Assembly: GCA_009929695.1 (NCBI GenBank)
Contig: RZZW01000018.1
Span: forward strand, 1-58,201
Direction: 5' to 3'
Length of the DNA: 58,201 nt
DNA from: Clostridia bacterium
GTDB lineage: Bacteria; Bacillota; Clostridia; Oscillospirales; Ruminococcaceae
A model generated the notes under the pieces. It made no database searches. It was not told where the DNA came from and saw only the letters and a program-made list of their open reading frames with translations. Both the position numbers and the translations under genes were made by a program. Position 1 is the stretch's first letter. The number at the start of each line of letters is the position of its first letter. This document shows positions 52,997 through 58,201 of this stretch, piece by piece.

Positions 52997-53502
52997 GCGT
53001 GTTGTCCTCCCTTTTCATACTCTAGTTTAAAGCGCTGTCTTGCGCGTGTGAGGCGTGTGCGGACGCTCGCCTCGGTGATGCGCAGCATAGATGAGATGTC
53101 CTTTATGCTGAAATCTTCGAGGTAGAAAAGCGTCAGCAGAAGCTTGTCGTTATCCGCCAATTGCGACATCGCGGCGCTTACGTCGATGGCGTTGTCGCGG
53201 TTTTCGGTGTAGGTGTCCTCTGGGACAAATTCCGTCAGCACTATGCGCTTGTTTTTGCGCAAAATTTGATAGCACTGCGTGATGCAAATGCGCGTGAGCC
53301 ATGTTTTGAACAAGGCGGGATTTTTGAGCGCGCCTATGTTTTTCCACGCAGCGAGCACGGTATCCTGCATTGCGTCGGCTGCGTCGTCGTCGTTATTTAA
53401 AATAGATTTTGCCGCTCGGTAAAGTGCGAGCTTATTTTGCTCCATAAGCCTCACAAAAGCGTTTTTATCGCCCGCTTTTGCCGACAATATATCGTTTTGC
53501 AT
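52993..53502 (-). CDS. ECF-type sigma factor with DUF4179 partner
   Basis: A 169 aa sigma factor: region 2 'LYRAAKSILNNDDDAADAMQ' and 'DTVLAAWKNIGALKNPALFK', region 4 'LEDFSIKDISSMLRITEASV' and 'RTRLTRARQRFK'. ATG follows GAGAGGAAA. The upstream region has TGTAAC-N16-GTATCT, resembling promoters used by extracytoplasmic sigma factors, so it may activate itself. Confidence 0.9.
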   Translation of the reverse strand: MQNDILSAKAGDKNAFVRLMEQNKLALYRAAKSILNNDDDAADAMQDTVLAAWKNIGALKNPALFKTWLTRICITQCYQILRKNKRIVLTEFVPEDTYTENRDNAIDVSAAMSQLADNDKLLLTLFYLEDFSIKDISSMLRITEASVRTRLTRARQRFKLEYEKGGQHA

Positions 53503-53540
53503 ACTCGTTTCCTCTCAAGTTTTTTGCAATTGCATATATT

Positions 53541-53568
53541 AGATACCGCACATGGCGAAAAGGTTACA
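53541..53568 (-). promoter_or_regulatory. Candidate ECF-type promoter, autoregulatory
   Basis: Minus strand TGTAAC (53568-53563), CTTTTCGCCATGTGCG, GTATCT (53546-53541). The AAC core and the nearby CGGTATCTA are similar to SigW/SigM-type promoters. No sigma-A hexamer pair of comparable quality is visible here. Confidence 0.5.
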
Positions 53569-53569
53569 C

Positions 53570-53835
53570 AAAAGAAAGAAAAAAGAAGATAGAAGAAAGA
53601 AAGGGGCTGTTGCACCGCGCAATTTGGAAGGTTGTCATTCCGAGGAGCGAAGCGACGAAGAATCTTAAAGTCTACGGCGCTGCATAAAAGATTCTTCGCT
53701 TCGCTCAGAATGACATGGGGAGTACTTCGCTCAAAATGACAGCAGCGCTGTTCTCCGTAGGGCGCGACGACTCGGCACGCCGCATACCGACAGTTTGCGC
53801 AAAACTAACGGCGTGCCGGGTCGTCACGCCCTACG
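53570..53835. repeat. Repeat cluster: purine tract, family A copy 5, long IR
   Basis: Purine tract (53570-53604) like the left arm of family D; full family A copy (53634-53714), with a 3' fragment repeated at 53724-53740; then a long inverted repeat with arms GTAGGGCGCGACGACTCGGC (from 53757) and complementary GCCGGGTCGTCACGCCCTAC (to 53833). No gene in 53569-53930. Confidence 0.85.
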
Positions 53836-53893
53836 CGCTTTTCATGATTGTAGGGACGCCCTACAATTTTACAACATTAAAAGTTTCACAAAA

Positions 53894-53924
53894 AAAGGAA
53901 CGGCGATCACTCTGCCGTTCCTTT
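53894..53924 (-). terminator. Terminator after GGDEF-EAL pseudogene
   Basis: 11-bp stem AAAGGAACGGC / GCCGTTCCTTT with a nine-base loop; on the minus strand followed by TTTTGTGAAAC. Confidence 0.9.
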
Positions 53925-53930
53925 AATACA

Positions 53931-55523
53931 TCATTTATTTTCACCACATAAAAAGTCAAGACATTCATTTTCAAGCAAAGGCTTTGCGAAATAGTAGCCT
54001 TGAATAAGGTCGCAGCCGCATTCTACTATGAAGTCTAGCTGGTCCTTTGTCTCAATTCCCTCGGCGACAACGTGGCGGTTGAGCGCGTGGAAGCCGTATG
54101 TGAGCGCCTTTAAAAAGGTTTCCTTTTGTGTATTCCCCTTTGTCGTCCACACAAGGCCTTTGTCAATTTTTATCGCGTCGAACGGCAGATTTAGCAGCGC
54201 CTCTACGTTTGAATAGCCCACGCCGAAATCGTCGAGCGCAAAACCTATACCGCTCGAGGATGCCTCGTCCATAAACTTTGTGACAATCTCGCTGTTTTCA
54301 ATAAGCAGACGTTCCGTGACCTCAATTTTTATGCGCGAGGGCTGCACAATGTTTTTTTTCAATAATATTTATGACCTTTTGCTTTAAATCCGGCTGCAAA
54401 ACTGCAAAAACGAAAAGTTGACCGAAATTCTGTCAAGCGTTGTGCCGCCCTTTGCCTGCGCGCACTCGTCGATTGTGTTGATAAACGCGCACACCTTGTC
54501 TAAAATCCAGTAGGTTATTTCAACTATAAGGCCGGTTTCTTCGGCTATTGGTATGAACTCATCGGGAAATAAGCTCTCGATTTCCGTTTGCTTCATCCGC
54601 AAAAGAGCCTCCGCCTGCACAAAACGCTGCTCGGCGACCGACCAAATAGGCTGATATCTAAGCTCAAAGCCGTCGTTTTTCAGCGCGTCCGCCAGTGCTC
54701 GTTTTACGGCGCTCATTCTGTTTTCAGTCACGCGCATGCTCGGCTCGTAGCGGCAATACAGCATGTCAGGGTTCTTCTTGCACTTCATTATAGCGTATTC
54801 CATGCTGCCGAGCGCCACTTGAAGCGAGCCCTCTGTGTCGGAGGTGTTTGCAACGGCGATAGACGCGGACAGCATGCATTCGACATTGCCGGTGTGCCAG
54901 CTTTTCGACAAGCGCCTGTGTATTTCGAGCACTATTTCATCGAGCCGGCTCTCGTCTTTTTCACTGAGCAAAAATGTAAAGCGATCTCCACTCGTGCGGT
55001 AGACGGGTATTTCGGGGATAGTTTTCTGCAAAAAATCTCCTATTTGACGAAGAAGATCGTCGCCGCGCGCCTGCCCTAAATGGTCGTTTACATTCTTAAA
55101 ATCGTTCATTGAAACAACGACTGCCGTGCACGGCCTGTTTGCCTGAATTATCATTGTGGCAGTTTTCAAAAACACGTCTCTGTTGAGCAAGCCAGTCAAT
55201 GCGTCTACAGAAAGCTGTTTGCTTTGCAGATATAAATACAAAATGAGCGCTGTTGTCACAGACGCGGTGCCTGTCAAAATAATTTCCGGAAATAGCTGCT
55301 GAAGCCCTACAAACGCAAGCGCTACCATCGGAAATACAAGCAGGATAGAAACTATCATTTTATTTGCGCGTTTGTGCATCAAAACTGCCATTAGCGTGAT
55401 GGCGAAGCAGTAGAAGAAAAAGACTAAATATGTGACAAAAATATATTCGCCCTTGACGTAGCCAAGCTGCGGGTGGGGAGCGAAAGACTGTCGCATAAAA
55501 ATTGGAGCTCTTTCTCCGTGCAT
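53931..55523 (-). pseudogene. GGDEF-EAL protein, truncated and frameshifted
   Basis: Membrane segments ('FVTYLVFFFYCFAITLMAVL' onward) are followed by a GGDEF domain ('DALTGLLNRDVFL', but the active motif reads SGDRF) and an EAL domain ('FELRYQPIW', 'EALLRM', then after the breaks 'EVTERLLI', 'ALDDFGVGYSN', 'IKIDKGLV', 'AEGIET', 'QGYYFAKP'). The frame breaks twice: near 54398 (T4 run; one missing T would restore 'FLQFLQPDLK') and at an A8 run near 54352-54359 (one A too many), so the two shifts cancel. The N-terminal sensor part is missing; upstream sequence belongs to another gene remnant. Intact, it would be a c-di-GMP phosphodiesterase with a degenerate cyclase domain. Confidence 0.88.
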
Positions 55524-55579
55524 GGAAAACGGAAATTTTTAAACTGGTTTTCGTGAGCGCAGCGAAGTGTTATTTGCAT
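55475..55579 (-). pseudogene. 5' remnant of a mobile-element gene (ArdA-like?)
   Basis: ATG at 55579 with AAAAGGAG upstream opens 'MQITLRCAHENQFKNFRF' followed by 'PCTEKELQFLCDSLSL', a start reminiscent of antirestriction ArdA-type proteins on clostridial conjugative elements (family match is from memory and unsure). After about 35 residues the sequence becomes the GGDEF-EAL gene in another frame and stops at 55424. The join is within about 55470-55510. Confidence 0.45.
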
Positions 55580-55632
55580 ATTGATTTTCTCCTTTTACTA
55601 ATTTTTTGCATATCGGTTTTCAAGCAATCGCC

Positions 55633-55794
55633 CTAGCTTCCATAACAAAAAAAGCCGTGGGATGCGTATCTGCAATCACTACAGCTTTTAAATGGGCCTT
55701 GAGGATGCTCGGCTGGTTCCGGTTTTTCGGGATAGCTTGTATCCATATCATAATAACAAGCCGGTGAACGATTTCGTTTGTATTGTACAGTCAT
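55633..55794 (-). CDS. Small cysteine-rich protein, 53 aa
   Basis: Starts ATG at 55794 with GGAAAGGATTGAAA before it and ends TAG at 55633. Sequence features: 'MTVQYKRNRSPACYYDMDTS', proline-rich centre, and 'CSDCRYASHGFFCYGS' with a CxxC and a further Cys, possibly a small metal knuckle. It is followed by the ArdA-like remnant and preceded by a strong terminator. Composition differs from the surrounding chromosome. I infer a small cargo gene of a mobile element; function unknown. Confidence 0.6.
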   Translation of the reverse strand: MTVQYKRNRSPACYYDMDTSYPEKPEPAEHPQGPFKSCSDCRYASHGFFCYGS

Positions 55795-55820
55795 TTTCAA
55801 TCCTTTCCGTAAACAAAAAA

Positions 55821-55864
55821 AGAGCGGTCAAATCGAGGAAGTGTTCCTCAAATTCGACCGCTCT
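55821..55864 (-). terminator. Terminator upstream of the small Cys gene
   Basis: AGAGCGGTC / GACCGCTCT outer stem with GAGGAA / TTCCTC inner stem, followed on the minus strand by T7. It ends a transcript whose gene is no longer visible in the window (no minus-strand gene in 55865-56397). Confidence 0.85.
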
Positions 55865-56023
55865 CTGCGTTTACATACTTAATTGTAATTTATGCTTTTG
55901 GGGGCTGCTAACGGCAAGTGTAAGTTCAAATCCACTGAATATGCCAAAACAGCCCGACGACATCCTCAAAATCGCTTTATTTTTAAACGGGGTTTTCGGG
56001 GCATAAAAAGCCCTATAAATGGC

Positions 56024-56059
56024 GATATCATCGGCATTTCTGCCGATGATATCTTTTTT
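56024..56059 (+). terminator. Plus-strand terminator without a visible gene
   Basis: 13-bp perfect stem GATATCATCGGCA / TGCCGATGATATC, four-base loop, then T6. No plus-strand gene of convincing quality lies upstream, so it is probably the end of a lost mobile-element gene. Confidence 0.85.
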
Positions 56060-56197
56060 GCCATGTTTGTTTGCCCATACGGTATAATTACGACAAAGGG
56101 GAAACCCGCATAGAATCAGGGTTTTCAGGAATTGGGTCTGATTTTCGCTCTTTTCCCAACGAAATTCACCGTTAAATTCAGCCCCTTGGAAAGTGAG

Positions 56198-56227
56198 TTG
56201 GCATGCTCACGACAAAAATGCTATTAT
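56198..56227 (+). promoter_or_regulatory. Promoter-like pair in gene-free region
   Basis: TTGGCA (56198-56203), 18 bases, TATTAT (56222-56227), followed by GGAGG and a 12-bp hairpin GAGATAGAGGGC / GCCCTCTATCTC (56273-56302). No reading frame beyond six codons follows. Region 56060-56397 otherwise holds nothing I recognise. Confidence 0.4.
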
Positions 56228-56397
56228 TATGGAGGCATACAAGATATAAACGACATAAAAGCGCTATATCACGGAGATAGAGGGCTAGTCCGCCCTCTAT
56301 CTCGCTATTACAATTACTTACCATGAAGTAATGTATCTCCACGATCAGGATTCGCCCGCAAGTAGTTGGCCTTATATTAGGGCGTTCAGCTGCAAAA

Positions 56398-57375
56398 TCA
56401 GTATTTTATAAATTTAGCCCCCGGAACGCTGCAAATGCTGCATTGTTCAGGAACGAACTTCTCGATGTTTCCGCAGACAGGGCAGAGATAATAAAAGACT
56501 TCCTCGGTCTGGTCAAGGTTCTCTAATGCTTCCTGATAAAGCCCGGCATGAACCTCTTCCGCTTTCATGGCAAAAGTAAAGGACATCTGCGCAGCCTTGT
56601 TTCCTTCCGCCTCGGCTTCTTTTACGAAATCAGGATACATTTCCTTATATTCGTAGGTTTCTCCTTTAACCCCCTCCTTCAGATTGTCTGCTGTTGAACC
56701 GATTTTCCCCGCGACTTCAAAGTGTTTTATGGCATGAAGGGTTTCGGCGTCCGCTGCGGCTCTAAACAATTTTGCTGCATTCATTTTTCCGTCTTTTTCA
56801 GCTTTGTTGGCATAGGCTGTATACTTTCTGTTTGCTTCGGATTCTCCAGTAAATGCTGCCATCAGGTTTTTAAGAGTCTTGTTTTCGCTCACTTTTTTAT
56901 CCTCCTCATTTTTAAACGCTTCTAATAACTTTTCCACAGTTCCCTTGGGGAACCCCTCTGGGTGATTTTGCTCAAGAAGTGATTGCAAGAATTCCTTAGC
57001 GTTATCACTTTGCGGCAACATATATCCCGCTTCGCGGATAATATCCTCCGCCATAATGTGATTGGATTTTTCGATGGCAACAGCCAGCTTTCCGGGAAGT
57101 CCCGCAGCGATGTTTTCCTGCTCCGATTTATTGCGCATCAACGCTTTAAGCGCATTTATAACAGGCTCGGTTTTATCCTGTTGCTTCGGGTATTCTTTCG
57201 GAACCATAGAAATCGCACCAGATGGGCAGGCGTCCGCACAATCGCCGCAGCCAATGCACTTAGCAACATCAATGATACTGTTCTCTGTATCGGTTGCCCC
57301 AGTAGGGCAGACATAAAGGCAAAGGCAGTCCTTTGTGCACAAGCGTATATTTCTTACTGCATATTTATCGGCCAT
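56398..57375 (-). CDS. Ferredoxin-rubrerythrin fusion protein
   Basis: A 325 aa iron protein. N-terminal ferredoxin domain: first cluster cysteines C13, C17, C19, C23 (unusual CxxxCxCxxxC spacing) and second C40, C43, C46, C50 (normal). A helical linker (about 60-165) follows. The rubrerythrin diiron domain starts near 168 ('FTGESEANRKYTAYANKAEK', 'AAADAETLHAIKHFEVAGKI', 'FAMKAEEVHAGLY') and a C-terminal rubredoxin-type Fe(SCys)4 site has 'LCPVCGN' and 'CSICSVPGAKF'. Expected role: peroxide reduction with electrons passed in-chain from the ferredoxin domain. ATG follows AAGGAGGG. Two bases after the rubredoxin gene, so one operon. Confidence 0.9.
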   Translation of the reverse strand: MADKYAVRNIRLCTKDCLCLYVCPTGATDTENSIIDVAKCIGCGDCADACPSGAISMVPKEYPKQQDKTEPVINALKALMRNKSEQENIAAGLPGKLAVAIEKSNHIMAEDIIREAGYMLPQSDNAKEFLQSLLEQNHPEGFPKGTVEKLLEAFKNEEDKKVSENKTLKNLMAAFTGESEANRKYTAYANKAEKDGKMNAAKLFRAAADAETLHAIKHFEVAGKIGSTADNLKEGVKGETYEYKEMYPDFVKEAEAEGNKAAQMSFTFAMKAEEVHAGLYQEALENLDQTEEVFYYLCPVCGNIEKFVPEQCSICSVPGAKFIKY

Positions 57376-57377
57376 TT

Positions 57378-58049
57378 TTAATGCCCTCCTTCGATCTTTT
57401 CAAATTTCCAATTAGGCACCTTGCAAACAGGGCAAACTTCCGGCAGCTTATCTCCTATGTAAATAAATCCGCAGATGGTACAGACATAAACACCGGTATT
57501 CTCCAGCATTGCGTCGCCTTCTTTTTGATACCTGTTTATAATAGATTTCAAAATTCGAGTTACCTTCTCGCTCCAGACAAGAGCACGGAGCGCACCACGA
57601 TCTTTAGCATCTGATGCCACGGCATTGGCATTTGGGAAGCCCTGCTCAAGGTCTTTTTCGATAAGCTCAAGTATCTGACTGAAATGCGGTTCTTCGGCCG
57701 ATGCTGATACCGATTTAAAATAGGCAGCCAGTTCATTAAATAGAGCTGCTTCTTCAGGCTTGTACTGTTTTTCGCATCCCCGCGCAAGATTCGTGCAAAG
57801 TGCACTTACTTCTAAGGGGGACATCTCCTTCATATCTGCAGAGGACTCCATTACAGATATCGGCTCCTTTTTCGGAGTTGCTGCCGGTTCACCCTGTTTC
57901 TCAAATTCAGATTTAGCCGCACCGCAGAGAGGACAAACCCAATCCTCGGGGAGCTGGTCCCATGTTGTACCCGGAGCAATGTTGGCTTCAGGAATACCCT
58001 TTGCCTCGCCGTAGACAAATCCGCAGACGGAACATACATATTTAGCCAT
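57378..58049 (-). CDS. Two-site rubredoxin with helical centre
   Basis: A 223 aa protein. N-terminal classical rubredoxin with C6, C9, C39, C42 ('[15 protein letters not shown]', '[15 protein letters not shown]'). Residues about 75-180 are helical and resemble the partner region of rubrerythrins without clear iron ligands. A second, short rubrerythrin-type site is at the C-terminus ('[20 protein letters not shown]'). It would carry electrons to the downstream ferredoxin-rubrerythrin in oxygen or peroxide detoxification. ATG at 58049 follows GGGAGG. Confidence 0.88.
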   Translation of the reverse strand: MAKYVCSVCGFVYGEAKGIPEANIAPGTTWDQLPEDWVCPLCGAAKSEFEKQGEPAATPKKEPISVMESSADMKEMSPLEVSALCTNLARGCEKQYKPEEAALFNELAAYFKSVSASAEEPHFSQILELIEKDLEQGFPNANAVASDAKDRGALRALVWSEKVTRILKSIINRYQKEGDAMLENTGVYVCTICGFIYIGDKLPEVCPVCKVPNWKFEKIEGGH

Positions 58050-58086
58050 TTTGATTACCTCCCTATATCAAAATATTGCATATTTC

Positions 58087-58201
58087 TTACTCGGTTTGTT
58101 GGGCTTTTTGATAAATTACGTCTTTATCCTTCTGTGTCAATGATTTCTCTGTAATATATGAAATGATAGCTATACCAATTAAATCCATCATAAATCTAAC
58201 C
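58087..58201 (-). CDS. Partial gene at window edge, C-terminus only
   Basis: Minus-strand frame open to the window end: 'VRFMMDLIGIAIISYITEKS' then 'LTQKDKDVIYQKAQQTE' and TAA at 58087. A methionine pair at 58191 could also start a 34 aa peptide, but no binding site is visible there. Lies 37 bases upstream of the rubredoxin gene, so it probably heads the same transcript. Too short to name. Confidence 0.45.
   Translation of the reverse strand, partial: VRFMMDLIGIAIISYITEKSLTQKDKDVIYQKAQQTE

Noticed and set aside
55884-55940. tRNA-like GTTCAAATCC and CCA in the region after 55880
   Set aside because: No acceptor or anticodon stem pairs with it; chance similarity or at most an old attachment-site trace.
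56229-56249. Six-codon frame after the promoter-like pair (MEAYKI)
   Set aside because: Too short and no attenuator or downstream gene on the plus strand to make it a leader peptide.

Overview
The window reads as a chromosomal segment of a low-complexity-GC, Gram-positive anaerobe of the class Clostridia (Oscillospirales-like gut commensal is my best guess). Support comes from strong AGGAGG-type ribosome binding sites, sigma-A promoters with 16-18 bp spacers, a T-box leader on pheST, an IreB-family gene, an ECF vitamin transporter S component, a YmfF/YmfH-like M16 pair, MazF, and a ferredoxin-rubrerythrin/rubredoxin pair. Most genes lie on the minus strand.

Layout. 0.3-9 kb: an unknown gene, a polysaccharide flippase, an SGNH hydrolase, an MMPL exporter with an overlapping secreted heptad-repeat protein, their divergent TetR regulator with three visible operators, and an alpha/beta hydrolase. 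9-13 kb: fructose operon fruR-fruK-fruA. 13-17 kb: TauE/SafE permease, nagA-nagB, and a scar joining an ABC permease 5' end to a LuxR 3' end. 17-22 kb: cysE, an ECF S component divergent from a MocR regulator, and a clpC pseudogene. 22-28 kb: TSCPD protein, PHP phosphoesterase, small membrane protein, then the operon M16-M16-lgt-folD. 28-35 kb: VanY-type carboxypeptidase; threonine operon ACT regulator-hom-thrB-aspartokinase; mazF; a truncated lipoprotein paralogue. 35-40 kb: lipoprotein, membrane-anchored protein, sensor kinase and response regulator in one operon. 40-47 kb: small conserved protein, IreB, pheT-pheS under a T-box, frameshifted MFS gene with TetR regulator, acpS-HD. 48-53.5 kb: two ECF sigma modules, one with an ABC exporter whose permease is frameshifted, one with a DUF4179-like protein. 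54-58 kb: a broken GGDEF-EAL gene, remnants that look like a mobile element, and the ferredoxin-rubrerythrin and rubredoxin genes.

The most striking property of the window is its load of short non-coding palindromic repeats. At least four families are visible: an ~75-81 bp GTCATTCTGAG element, a short TGTAGGGG palindrome family with interchangeable cores, a CCTCATC/GATGAGG element with CTTCTCC and CTTCCCC hairpins, and a purine/pyrimidine-tract element. They sit between genes, are nested in one another, lie inside 5' leaders (pheST, ECF S gene), and in several cases provide the stop codon of the adjacent gene. One sits at the truncated end of a lipoprotein gene.

The second striking property is gene decay: clpC, the MFS exporter, the ABC-2 permease, the GGDEF-EAL gene, luxR, an ABC permease and a lipoprotein gene are all broken. 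Several breaks are single-base indels, so sequencing error must be excluded for those; the clpC deletion, the luxR/permease junction and the lipoprotein truncation cannot be explained that way. I find no CRISPR array, rRNA, tRNA or complete transposase. No single wholly new system is proven, but the repeat families and the ferredoxin-rubrerythrin locus beside a mobile remnant are the best leads.
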